64,000 nt of DNA from assembly GCA_946811695.1 (NCBI GenBank), contig OX328123.1, positions 46,021,017-46,085,016 on the forward strand. Direction: 5' to 3'. Below are positions 47,101 to 58,140 of the stretch, piece by piece. The translations under genes were made by a program, and so were the position numbers. Below the pieces are notes generated by a model. It worked only from the letters and a program-made list of their open reading frames with translations, had not been told where the DNA came from and made no database searches. Source of the DNA: Gonocerus acuteangulatus. Taxonomy: Eukaryota > Arthropoda > Insecta > Hemiptera > Coreidae. The stretch's first letter is position 1. The number at the start of each line of letters is the position of its first letter.

Positions 47101-48516
47101 TCATTTCGACTCAGTAGGAAGTTTCTTAGACCCACGTTTTTTACCCTTGGGCCAACCTTTCTTTCCACTGGACACCAGTGCAAAGGGGCCACCGCCGTCA
47201 TCCGACAATCCCTCAACAGCATCGTTGCAGGCTGGCGGAGGAGTAGGTGGCTCAATTGCAGCACTCTCGACAAAATTAGGGGAAATTATATTTCCCTTTT
47301 CTTTATTTTCATTCACCGAAGTGAATGATATTGATGTAGAAGGGAGGGGAACCAGAGGTGGAGGGAATTTAGGGGAGTCAGGGAGTTTGGGTAAAGGGGG
47401 AGTGGGGGAGGGGATGTTTCTAGTTTTATTCTTTTCAGATTTTGCGTTGGTTTCGGTCTCATTTTTTACTGCGCTTGAGTACGTACCTCTGTATGCGTAC
47501 GAGGTACTCTTTACTAGAACTCGTGCTTCTTTAAATGTCAGATTTTTGATTTCTGATCTCATTTTTTGGATCTCTTTTTCAATTTTGAATTCCATGCAGT
47601 CACGAGATCGGGCATTGTGGGGACCTTCACAGTTTGGGCATTTCGGTGGAGATGGGCAAGCAGATGAGCCATGTGCTGTGTGACCACATACACATATTTC
47701 TCTCTCCGACCTGCATCTCAACGCGGAATGCCCAAACTTTTGGCACTTAAAACAACGCATAGGTGCGGGTACATAAGGGCGTACTCTTAGCTTGTAGAAA
47801 GCTGCTTGTACACAGGAAGGGAGCTCGGGTCGATCGAATGTGAGCATCACACTTCCTGTGAATTCTAGGGCTTCTTCGTTGCTGTTCGCCATTCTCTTCT
47901 TTCGAAGGAATTTACGAACAGCAATGACGCCTTGATCCCTTAGCCCTTCTTTTATTTCGTCCTCCGATGAGTGCTCCAAATCGAAGCACGTAACTACCCC
48001 TCTGGAGGTATTCAATGTTTTGTGCAGTTCTGCCTTAACACCGAATACCCCCAGTGTATCTGATTTCATAATTTTTTCTGATTGCAGTTTAGTAGCTGCT
48101 TCAATCAGCAAGGCACCATTTGCCATCTTGCTCAAACCAGCAACGTTTCCGAAATTCTGATGTACTAATTTGCTTATGAGAAACGGAGATACTTTTGTAA
48201 ATGAGTGTCCCTCCGATCGGCTTATAATTATAAATTTACTAAATTTTGTTTCATTATTTGCTGGCATTTCCATCAGTAGTCGTTTTCGTCCTCTCTTTTG
48301 TTTCTTCTTCTCGGGACTCTTTGTAGGCGTTATAAACGGCTCCAAAGTGAACCGAGAGGTAGTGGAACGAGTTTCAATATCATTATTATTTGACACTTGG
48401 TTCTGCATACCACTGGTTGGTTCAGTACCAGGTGCCAAATCTACTGTGTTCCCTTTGCCTCCTTTTTGGGTGGCTTGGGTTAATGGTTTTTTAGAGGTGG
48501 GTTGGTCCAAGTCCAT
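47101..48516 (-). CDS. LINE ORF1, gag-like nucleic-acid-binding protein
   Basis: 471 residues. The N-terminal third is polar and ends in a basic cluster (KKKQKRGRKR). The middle is an RRM-like/PRE_C2HC-type gag region. Three zinc knuckles lie at about 253-300: CFKCQKFGHSALRC (CX2CX4HX4C), CVCGHTAHGSSAC, and CPNCEGPHNARSRDC. This is the usual set for I/Jockey-group ORF1. A Pro/Ser-rich C-terminal tail follows. The protein is expected to coat LINE RNA in the ribonucleoprotein. It is the first ORF of the element and is intact. Confidence 0.93.
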   Translation of the reverse strand: MDLDQPTSKKPLTQATQKGGKGNTVDLAPGTEPTSGMQNQVSNNNDIETRSTTSRFTLEPFITPTKSPEKKKQKRGRKRLLMEMPANNETKFSKFIIISRSEGHSFTKVSPFLISKLVHQNFGNVAGLSKMANGALLIEAATKLQSEKIMKSDTLGVFGVKAELHKTLNTSRGVVTCFDLEHSSEDEIKEGLRDQGVIAVRKFLRKKRMANSNEEALEFTGSVMLTFDRPELPSCVQAAFYKLRVRPYVPAPMRCFKCQKFGHSALRCRSEREICVCGHTAHGSSACPSPPKCPNCEGPHNARSRDCMEFKIEKEIQKMRSEIKNLTFKEARVLVKSTSYAYRGTYSSAVKNETETNAKSEKNKTRNIPSPTPPLPKLPDSPKFPPPLVPLPSTSISFTSVNENKEKGNIISPNFVESAAIEPPTPPPACNDAVEGLSDDGGGPFALVSSGKKGWPKGKKRGSKKLPTESK

Positions 48517-48969
48517 GCAGGGGTCTCCCAGAGGGTCCTGCTTACCCTCTGGGTTGTCCGTAATGAGAAGTCCGGCTGTTTCCTTGGTTGTAGACGTAGG
48601 GAACTTGATTTAGGTGGCTTAGACCCCTATTCCTCGCCACCGAGTCTGCTGGTGGGGCTGCCACCTTGGCCGGCAGACCGGCGCTCATTCCCACTCTAAT
48701 AGAGGAGGATCCACTCAGTAGGGAAGGTGGCCCTACATCATGGTGGACCCCCGCCTCTGCTTTTCGCCGTTCATGTACTCTACAAGAACGTTACCAGGGG
48801 GTACCACGGGGAGGAAAAGCAGTAGGCGTTGACGGGAATCAGGTATACTAGGAGATGCTAAGCAGTGGAATAGGGCACTATAGCTTAGCAGAGCTCCCAA
48901 AAGAAGTCGGACGGCTCCCGTATCCGCACGTCCGCTCCAGCAACCCTTTAGCCCGCCCATTTACCCCCC
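48517..48969 (-). promoter_or_regulatory. 5' UTR of the complete LINE
   Basis: About 450 bp, GC-richer than its surroundings, between the TSD and the ORF1 start. Full-length I/Jockey elements carry an internal promoter here; no specific motif was identified. Confidence 0.5.
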
Positions 48970-50760
48970 TTTTCGAGATATTATTGAAAGTATACGAAGT
49001 GCCCAAAACTTTTCATTATTTTTAGCAACAGAAAATGGGTCTCATTTTACCTATCCTGTTTTACACACAAATACATTTTCGTAACATAAAAAATTACAAA
49101 AATAAATAGCAATAAAAAACTAAGGGAAAGAGACAATAATTACAAAAAGAACGACAAAAAACCGTTCATAAGAGCTAAACAGACGTATTTGAAGTTTTAA
49201 GCACTTATTTCTTCGATCGATATCACCTAATCAAAAATTGTTTCAGAATCTTTTTTGTAGAGAATTTAGAAAGCTTTCAAATAGTTTCTATCCACTGATC
49301 ATAATTTCCCAACCGCGTTCGAGATATTGATGAAAGTAAACGAAGTTCCCAAAACTTTTCATGTCTATTCATAAAATATTTTATTCTAACCCTTCCTCAA
49401 CTCCAAACGTAACCAAAAGTTTAACATGTTAGTTTTGATGAAATTCAAACATGCAAAAAATGTTATAACTGAATCCCATGATTGTAAGTACCAAAACCAA
49501 GCTAGGCTTTGTATTTGTGTCGGCAGATACCTGGGGTATATTTACAACTCTTGAGGATTAACTCGTAGCAGGTACATTTTTTGTGGACCCACAGGCAGTG
49601 AACGGACTCTCTATTCCCTCATAGTATCTAACCGGTGTGAAGTTGAATATTGTTTCTAAGTATACGTATCCTGTTTTATTGACAAATACATTTGACTACT
49701 ATAAGCAATTACAAACACTAGGGAACATGCCAAAGAACTCGGAGTAGGAGCCTTGACAGTTTCAAGACATTTGAAGGAAATCGGCAAATCCAAAACTGAC
49801 ATTTCATAAGGTACAGCCTGATATATTTCTAGCAATGAATTGTTTTTCTTATTTTTATTAATCTTTTTTATTGTCAAATACATTATCCTACTATAAGAAA
49901 TGACAAAATAACAAGGAATAAAAACAAAAAAGAAGAACCGTTCAAATAAACGAAATCAATTACTTCAAAGTTTAAGCACGTATTTCTCTGATTGACATCG
50001 TCTAATCCAAAATTGTTTCAGAATCTTTTTTGTAGAACATTTAGTAAGCTTTCGCATGGTAACCCTCCGTTTGCCAATATTTCAAACAGTTTTCGAGATA
50101 TTAGGGAAGGTATACGAAGTTCCCAAAACTTTTCATGTCTGTTAATAAAATATTTTATTTTAATCCTTCCTTAACTCCAAACGTAACCAAAATTTCAACA
50201 TATTAGTTTTAATGATAGTAGATCATGTACAAAATGTTTCAACTGAATCCTATGATTCTAAGTACCCAAACCAAAAACGGTATTCGAAAATTATATTTAT
50301 AATTTTCTCGAAAACGGTTAAAGCTGTCGCCTTGGAAATGGTTTCATTCGTTTTCCTAGCCCAAGAAGCCTATAAAACGAGTACTCACAAGCTTATGAAG
50401 TCAAAAACGTAAGCGTTACGATTTTTTTTGCGCGGATTTCGCCCCAAACGCCATCTTCCAGTGTGCGGATTCTGCTGGTTAACGAACTTGACCTTTCAAA
50501 TTGGACGACGGATTTTTGTACCAAATTTCACCACAATCGGACCATTAGGGAAGCCAGAAATGAGCGAACAGACAAATATATATATATATATATAAATAAA
50601 TATATACATATATATATATATACAAATTTGAACCACCGTTATTTTCGGTTTCTAGGGGTTCTGAAACGCGAAATTTTCTAGTCGGCACTTTCGGATTGTT
50701 TCATTGTATCAACCTTATAAGCGGGGTTCCTCCCTATGGGGGAGGGAGGAACCGCGCTAA

Positions 50761-51231
50761 ACGATCGAGTAGCAGAGGGAAACTCTCATTCAATAGGTTG
50801 AATATACATTTTCATACTTTGTAGCGGAAACAAGTGTGACTAAAGTTTACAAAATGTACCAGGTGCTAATGACCTAGGTAGTAGAAGCACCTTAATATAA
50901 ATAAAAAAATGTACCGCTTTATATGGCAAAACCGCTTTAATGACCATCACGAAAGTGACTATCAGTCTCTAATGGTTTAACACGAAGCCCCGATAAATAA
51001 TAGTGGTATTTTTTTAACAGTGGTGTTAGTTTTCACTTTTGCAAATATTAAAAAAAAAATAAATAAATATATTTTTAACTTTAATACAAATATTTTAAAG
51101 AATTAAATATGAATACTTTCCCATGAATATATTAGCTAGCAATATTATCATGAAGGCTTATTTATTTCAAATTTAATAAGGGTTCGCCCACGATATGACA
51201 ATCTTCGTCAATCATGTTAAACACAATCGTT
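50761..51231. other. Spacer between tail-to-tail copies E5 and E6, with a SINE-tail insertion
   Basis: 471 bp unrelated to the E3/E4 spacer. At 50861-50905 a hairpin-tail-only insertion (GGTGC 50862-50866, GCACC 50887-50891, then A-rich) is flanked by the exact duplication AAAATGTACC (50851-50860 and 50906-50915), a very short 5'-truncated retrotransposition. Confidence 0.7.
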
Positions 51232-51393
51232 TTAGCGCGGTTCCTCCCTCCCCCATAGGGAGGAACCCCGCTTATAGGGTTGATACAATTAAACAATCCG
51301 GAAGTGCCGACTAGAAAATTTCGCGTTTCAGAACCCCTAGAGACCGAAAATAACGGTGGTTCAAATTTGTTTATATATATATATATATGTATA

Positions 51394-51452
<59 letters not shown>

Positions 51453-53000
51453 CTGTTCGCTCTCTAGATAGAAGACGAATGGTCCGATTTTGATGAAATT
51501 TGGTACAAAAATCCTTCGTCCAATTTGAAAGGTCAAGTTCGTTAACCAGCAAAATCCGCCTACTGGAAGATGGCGTTTGGGGCGAAATTCGCGCAAAAAA
51601 AATCGTAACGCTTACGTTTTTGAGTTCATAAGCTTCTAAGTACTCGTTTTATAGATTCCTGGGCTAGGAAAACGAATGAAACCATTTTCAAGGCGATAGC
51701 TTTAACCGTTTTCGAGAAAATTGGAAAAATAATTTTTGAATACCGTTTTTGGTTTGGGTACTTAGAATCATGGGATTCAGTTGAAACATTTTCTGCATGT
51801 TCTACTTTCATCAAAACTAATATGTTGAAATTTTGGTAACGTTTGGAGTTAAGGAAGGGTTAGAATAAAATATTTTATTAACAGACATAAAAAGTTTTAG
51901 TAACTTTGTTTACTTTCCTTAATAGCTTGAAAAAGGTTGAAAATCTTGGTAAACGGAAGAATACCATTAGAAAGCTTATTAAATGCTCTAAAAAAAGGTT
52001 CTAATGAAAGTTTTGATTAGGCGATGTCAATCGGAGAAATAAGAGCTTAAAACTTTAAAGTAATTGATTTCGCTTATTCGAACTGTTCTTTTTGTCTGAT
52101 TTTTATTCCTTGTTATTTTTTAATTGCTTATTGTTGGATAATGTATTTGAAAATAAAACAGGTTAAGAAAAATAAGAAAAACAATTTAATGTTAGAGATA
52201 TGGATTTCCAAGATATATAGCTTTTCAACTGCCTAGCGTCCTTCCTAGGGAGGGTTCTTTGTCTTTGATTTTGGTACTTAGAATTATGGGATACAGTTGA
52301 AACATTTTCTGCATGTTCGAGTTTCATCAACACTAATATGTTGACATTTTTGTTACGTTTAGAGTAAAGGAAGGGTTAGAATAAAATATTTTATTAACAG
52401 ACAAAAAAAGTTTTGGTAACTTTGTATAATTTCGTTAGTATCTCGAAAACCGTTGACAATCTTGTGAAGCGGACGATTACCATTCGGAAGCTTACTAAAT
52501 GCTCTACAAAAAAGGTTCTGAAGAAAGTTTTAATTAGGCTATGTCAATCGGAGAAAAAAGTGCTTAAAGCTTTAAATTAATTGATTTCGTTTATTCCAAT
52601 GGTTCTTTTTGTCTGTTTTATTTCTTTTTATTTTTTAATTGCTTATAGTTGGATAATGTATTTGACAATAAAACTTGTTAAGTAAAATAACAAAAACAAT
52701 TTATTGTTAGAAATATAGATGTCCAAGATTCCAAGACCTTGTCACTAGCGGGTCTGTTTCTAGTGTAGCGGACCCTTCCAGGTAAGATTGTAAATCATGA
52801 CCTTTCAAGACTTTACTACTCACAGGAATGGCGTTAGTGACCTTAAGGGTTGACACGCCATTATAATAATTAATTTTAAAAAAAAAGACTGGTGGAACCA
52901 AAATAATAACTGCTTCTATTTTAATCTTTCCAAATTAGACTAGGGATATGAACGGAACCGCGCTAAGATGATGCAGTCCTGCGAGACGGACTTTTTTTTT
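51232..53000 (-). mobile_element. HINE-like element, copy E6 (most regular copy)
   Basis: Minus strand: 5' end AAAAAGTCCGTCTCGC at 53000, TTAGCGCGGTTCC, leader, two monomers (about 52000-52130 and 52500-52700), conserved block (51480-51830), (AT)n (51372-51448) and the hairpin with GGAACCGCGCTAA ending at 51232. Length is about 1.77 kb. The leader phrase 'cagttattattttggtt' is shared with E1. There is no coding capacity. Confidence 0.58.
51372..51448. repeat. (AT)n microsatellite inside E6
   Basis: Interrupted AT repeat at the family-typical position. Confidence 0.9.
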
Positions 53001-53279
53001 ATACAAAGTTACCAATGATACATGATTTTTTTTTTTAGGAAAATATGTAAAATCAGCTTATCAGAGAGAGGATTCCTTTTCAATCGAGATCATTACATTT
53101 TTCGTACCCGTCATTACGCCAGAACTGATTGAGACGTATAATAAACTATGCAAAATCGATCATACAGGGGTAATAAATCACTTCCTGCGCAATAGTTCGA
53201 TTTGGATGACAATTATAAACAAAACTCGGGTAAGCAACTAGATCTCACAATCTAAGCCTTCTTCGCCTATAAATAAATC

Positions 53280-53495
53280 TGAACAATTACAACTAAGACA
53301 ATGAGCAAAATACATCATGAAAATCGTATTTGCATCATTAATATTTTCGTCGTGGTTATTCTGTATATGGACCTGTTGTTTATTCATTTGTTACCTGATG
53401 AAGGCTGCTATAGAATATGCCGAAACGTTCGAAATATAGATTTCCCTGAAAATCTAACGTTTTCTTGTAGCCGAATCCCAAATACTCCCTGACTT
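53280..53495 (+). mobile_element. Penelope-like element terminal fragment (PLE-5) with hammerhead-like motif
   Basis: Aligns in order with the PLE-1 end: CTGATGAAGGCTGC, GCCGAAACGTT, 'atagatttccctgaaaat', 'ctaacgtttt' and 'tagccgaatcccaa'. CTGATGA (53395-53401), a GGC/GCC stem (53403-53405 and 53419-53421) and GAAAC (53422-53426) form the core, but stem I is poor. No coding part is retained. Confidence 0.65.
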
Positions 53496-54569
53496 CTTAA
53501 TGAAGCGATGAACGTTTTTAAAACAGCATCGCTTCTACCGTGAAATGATTAAATTTGGTGTTTTCGTAGGAGTTTTTCGGCAAAATAAAAACTCATAATA
53601 AATAATTTCCCTTCTTCTCCCTATATAAGTGTTCTAAAGGGAGCAACTTGAAAGGGCGCCTGCAGAGAAGGAACAGGGCAGAATAAGCGGTTCCATTTGT
53701 TCCAAGGCTCCGAATTAATTGCTTCCTATTGGCAATGTTGATGGAACCACCAGAGTGCTCAAGGCTATTTATCTCTTTGGGCGGGCTCTCAGATCGATCT
53801 CACATCCATTCCTATACATTTTATTATATTTCAATTCCAGTTCAAAGAAAATATACAAAAGATATACCATTTCAATACGTCATACATATAATGACTTGAT
53901 GGATAAAATATTTCAAGAGGTAAATAATTGTACTGTTCAATAGCTTACGATACTCTAAATCTGTATAATTACTATTACAATATTTTTGTAGTATAAAAGA
54001 TGGCCCGTCGTCTTGCTGCCCAGAGGAAACGCATGTTTTATTGTATTCTGGGGTAGAATATGTGTGAAACAGAAGGTGACAAACACTGACCATCTTGCTA
54101 TATATAAGTATGCCTCGCTGTTAGTATGCTGGAAGTCTTGCTTATTACCAGGCTCAATCTAGACATAAACTACTGCAAGTTTTGGATTACTTCTTCCTCC
54201 AATTGTATTTATTTATAGGTCCTGGTTTATCCTGATTGTAATGATTTTGTCTCAAATTGTTCCAATTTTCCTCAAAGGCACATTACATTAGGACGAATAA
54301 TTGTTTCCTTGATATACTGTCTTTCAGAGCTGAACATAAGTTAGCCAGGATCAGAAACATCAAGATTTTGTTCGATATTACTTATGAATCTTTTTTTTTT
54401 ATTTATTTTATTTTATTAATTAGAAATATTATTATTCTATTTAGAAATAACAAAAAATGCTTGAAGTTATTATTTCACTTAATTTTAGTCTTATCGATAC
54501 TGATAATACTTTTAATTATTGTGGAAGATATAAACTCACTATGACTATGTGATATGAAGAACCTTAAAC

Positions 54570-54642
<73 letters not shown>

Positions 54643-55194
54643 TGTCCCCAAAACTTGAGAGAATGTTGAATGCCACTTTTTTAAGAATTCCGACGTTAAT
54701 GAAACTTGGGGTCAAAGTGGAGCGCGAGAATTGATGTCCTAGTCAATAACGCAGCAGACTTGTTTTCTCAGAGTTTGAAGTCAAGCGCATTTCATGAAAG
54801 TTGGCATAAAGGAAAATAGCACAAACTATGAGTTATCCTTTAGTTAAAACACCAAGGCTGACTTTCTATTCTTCCAATGGATATTCTAGTTAATTGTAGT
54901 TAAAATCTACAGTCTCCTTTAATCCACAGGGGACTGTAATTATACAAATATAAAAAAAAAACATATCATATTAATATAAAAACGATTACACTTTTCAAAA
55001 TAATTATCTGTTTCAACATATTTTTAAAAGAGCCCTGAAAAAAAATGTTTTTCAAGCCGGGAATTAAAAAGAATCTATAAATAAAATTCTACGGAAGAAA
55101 GGTTTTTTAACCAAACCTCTGCTTATATATAGAATTCTTAAGGGCGAATACAAAAAATAGTATAAAATAATTAATAACGTTCTGTGTAGGAGAT

Positions 55195-55197
<3 letters not shown>
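53496..55197. other. No gene recognised; long poly(T)
   Basis: A run of about 65 T lies at 54571-54636. It could be a retroelement tail, but no body is recognised beside it. Short open frames at 53719-53943 and 54257-54544 lack motifs. Confidence 0.4.

Positions 55198-55254
<57 letters not shown>
55198..55254. repeat. Poly(A) run
   Basis: About 55 A without recognisable retroelement sequence upstream. Confidence 0.9.
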
Positions 55255-55255
<1 letters not shown>

Positions 55256-55467
55256 GCAATTGTTCACGATCCTCTTAAATCCGATTCTGCTCCAAGATGA
55301 ATTGTAAATATGATAAAAGAATCTAATACGAAATATAAATATTTGCTACCTCTTTAAATATTTGCTGACATTTTCTAGTAAAATACAATCCTCAACTAGA
55401 AAAACGAGAGCAATGGTTACGTTTTAATACCTTATACAAACAATTCCCGATGCATACGAATCCTCTT

Positions 55468-55615
55468 TTTTTTTCTTCTTTTTTTTTTTACGGCGCATCG
55501 ACAAATCTTGGCCATTAGCGCCGACGACCAGGGTGCAGGCAGGAATTTTCTCAGCGAGCCCTGAGATGAGAAAATTCCTGCCGCCGGTGGGGATCGAACC
55601 CACCATCTCCCGCTT
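55468..55615 (-). mobile_element. tRNA-SINE family A, 5'-truncated, with TSD
   Basis: Minus strand starts inside the tRNA-like head ('aagcgggagatggtgggttc'), keeps the B box, body and hairpin GGCGC/GCGCC (55492-55496 with 55518-55522), and ends in a T/A-rich tail. The target duplication ATACGAATCCTCTT is exact (55454-55467 and 55616-55629). The A-box half is missing, so the truncation happened at insertion. Confidence 0.92.
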
Positions 55616-55840
55616 ATACGAATCCTCTTAATCATAAAATGGTTCATGTAGACTTCCTATAAAATGTAAACTTGTACAAATATAAAAGTACGACTTTTCG
55701 GACTATAGTTATTCAGAAGGGCCCTTTAGTTATTTTAATTTTAACTTCCATTATTATTAACTATGAATTTTGGGACGGGTTATCTATAGGTTACCACCCT
55801 TTTCTAGCGAGAATAGGGCTGATGCCTTTTCTTTTTTATA

Positions 55841-56634
55841 AAAGAACCCACGACCTTTGGCCCGGAGTGTTAAGTGCTGACGCCTTCCCATTCACTGCTA
55901 TCGGCCCATTAAAAGAACCCCAGAGAGGGAATGGAACCCACGACCTTTGGCCCGGAGTGTTAAGTACTGACGCCTTCCCACTCACTGCTATCGGCCCATT
56001 AAAAGAACCCCAGAGTGGGAATGGAACCCACGACCTTTGGCCTGGAGTGTTAAGTGCTGACGCCTTCCCACTCACTGCTACCGGCCCATTAAAAAAACCC
56101 CAGAGTGGGAATCGAACCCACGACCTTTGGCCCGGAGTGTTAAGTACTGACGCCTTCCCACTCACTGCTATCGGCCCATTAAAAGAACCCCAGAGTGGGA
56201 ATGGAACCCACGACCTTTGGCCCGGAGTGTTAAGTGCTGACGCCTTCCCACTCACTGCTATCGGCCCATTAAAAGAACCCCAGAGTGGGAATCGAACTCA
56301 CGACCTTTGGCCCGGAGTGTTAAGTACTGACGCCTTCCCACTCACTGCTATCGGCCCATTAAAAGAACCCCACAGTGGGAATCGAACCCACGACCTTTGG
56401 CCTGGAGTGTTAAGTGCTGACGCCTTCCCACTCACTGCTACCGGCCCATTAAAAGAACCCCACAGTGGAAATGGAACTCACGACCTTTGGCCTGGAGTGT
56501 TAAGTGCTGACGCCTTCCCACTCACTGCTATCGGCCCATTAAAAGAACCCCACAGTGGGAATCGAACCCACGACCTTTGGCCCGGAGTGTTAAGTGCTGA
56601 CGCCTTCCCACTCACTGCTATCGGCCCATTAAAG
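55841..56634 (-). repeat. 90-bp tandem array of a leucine-tRNA-like unit, about 9 copies
   Basis: 'cgacctttgg' recurs every 90 bp at 55851, 55941 and so on to 56571. On the minus strand each unit reads like a tRNA-Leu: GTGAGTGGGAAGGCGTCAG (A-box side), CTTAACAC (UAA-like anticodon loop), GGTCGTGGGTTCGATTCCC (B box). Some units have GGTTCCATTCC instead. As 90 is divisible by three, the plus strand stays open for 404 codons; this frame is not considered a protein. Confidence 0.85.
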
Positions 56635-57789
56635 AGTCATTATATTATTATTATATTTATTTATCGCACCGCATCTTTGGCAAAGTGCATTTTTTTTCTA
56701 TACTTTTCACAAAACGCATCAATCCTATGGGAAGGTCCGGTGCGCCCCAGTGTCATGAAACCTTACTATACAGTACTCAGATATAAGTTAAAGTTTAAAC
56801 ACGCACAAAAAAAAAAAGAGTCATTATACAAACTTCACAAAACGCATCAATCCTATCAAATAGATACCGTAAATGACCCTCGTTAAATGGATATAAATAT
56901 ACACAAATATTTATTTTATTAGACACCATAGTTATTGTTCTTTTAAAATAAAACTTGGTTCACAGCATAATAAAGCAAGCGACTGTATAATGTCTACTAA
57001 GTTTTATTATATGGAACATAATCGACACCAGAAAGTAATGATAGGGGCTTCTTTTGAAAATAAGCAGACTCTGTAAGGATGTTGGGGGGGGGGGGGGTAG
57101 TTATTCCGGACCTAAATTATTAACATGCCCTTAACAGTCGTAATGTTTGTTGAAAATAAGGAATGTAGGCCTATTAACTATTAAAAGTAGAAATTTACCC
57201 GGTACTCTTCATGTCAAGTTATTCATGTGCTGCGCAAGGCCATAATATTTATTTATTTGCAAATGAACTCCCCATAAAACATTCCAAACTAATGCGAAGC
57301 AGGTTTTCTTTAAACCAGCTAAGTCAGAAGAAGCAAGTATTTATTTATTTTTTGTTAAAAACAAAAACAACTTCTTGAAACATTTGAATATTTTATAATT
57401 ATGACTCATTGCTGAAAAACTAGATAATCAATGGCAAAAGTAAGAGAATTTTAACTCCTACTAAAAGATTTTGTGTACAAGTGTCGAACATTTCCATATA
57501 ATTACCTGCTGTTTAAAGCCTTTTGATATGGTAAGTCTGTTAGGTATAATGAAAGTTTACCCTGTAGCATTTACATCCCAGAGGGTGGAGACAGGCCGAT
57601 CTGAACATTCTTTGGACAACAAAATCAAGCATGTTTTAGAAGTAACAACTAATTTATAGGATTTAGACTTCATGAAAAATATTCCATTTATAATGAAGGA
57701 AATTCACGGAATATTATTTCTGTTTAAAGGAGTGTTTTAACAGCATGTAATAAAAATTAATATATTTTTTTTATTATTATTCCTGGGTA
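56635..57789. other. No recognised feature
   Basis: A phrase 'cttcacaaaacgcatcaatcc' resembling 56706-56726 recurs at 56830. There is a G-run at 57084-57097. No gene was recognised. Confidence 0.4.
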
Positions 57790-58140
57790 TAGTCTGTATC
57801 CTTGGCATGATATTTGACACTCGACTGATTTTGGCTACCCCATTTGAAAGGACTCATTAATAAATGCAAGAAATCCTTGAATTTACTAAAGATTCTGAGT
57901 AATACGAAATATGGTGCTGACAAATGTTCTATGCTTACTGTATACGTAGCCTATACCAGATCACTTCTGCGTTATGGCCGTATTACATATTCATCTGCCA
58001 ATAAGAACACGCTAAAAATACTAGATTTGATTCACTCAAATGAAATCAGAGTAGCAACAGGAGCTTTCAATCGAGCACATGCAAAAGTCGAGGCAGAGAG
58101 CCGCCATTGGACTACAGGCGTCAAATATTTTGCTTAAAAT
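57790..58140 (+). pseudogene. LINE ORF2 RT-thumb fragment
   Basis: Encodes LPHLKGLINKCKKSLNLLKI-type sequence, then SNTKYGADKCSML, AYTRSLLRYG and RVATGAF, colinear with 5480-5740 of the truncated LINE. A stop at 58137 and an abrupt change to T-rich sequence end it. Same family, internally deleted. Confidence 0.75.

Larger units (their letters stand above)
42852..48969 (-). mobile_element. Complete non-LTR retrotransposon (I/Jockey group, RNase H type)
   Basis: A 6.1-kb element with a 5' UTR (about 450 bp), ORF1, ORF2, a 3' UTR with (CA)n, a terminal hairpin GGTG/CACC (42907-42910 with 42881-42884, minus strand) and an oligo(A) tail (42853-42875). The exact duplication TTTTCGAGATAT (42840-42851 and 48970-48981) marks insertion into HINE-like copy E5. 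Both ORFs are free of stops and frameshifts, so it is recent. It is the only element here with apparently complete coding capacity. Clade assignment within the RNase H-bearing I/Jockey group is not certain. Confidence 0.92.
42220..50760 (+). mobile_element. HINE-like element, copy E5, split by a full-length LINE
   Basis: The 5' end AAAAGTCCGACTCGC is at 42220 and the 3' hairpin and CTAA at 50751-50760. After about 630 bp it is split by the LINE at 42852-48969 within 'ttttcgagatat'. It then resumes with an inverted or rearranged monomer section (48970-49500), the 18357-type block (49503-49650), the helix-turn-helix remnant (49725-49828), the conserved block (50212-50560), (AT)n (50577-50630) and the hairpin. 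E6 faces it 471 bp away. Confidence 0.5.

Noticed and set aside
42220..53000. One giant foldback element with 1.8-8.5 kb inverted arms
   Set aside because: Each arm is a complete element with its own 5' and 3' ends, single arms occur alone (E1, E2), and the spacers differ, so paired separate elements fit better.
55672..56886. A 404-codon open frame with 30-residue repeats on the plus strand
   Set aside because: It exists because the repeat unit is 90 bp. The repeat itself reads as a tRNA-like unit on the other strand, and the frame runs past the array into ordinary AT-rich DNA.
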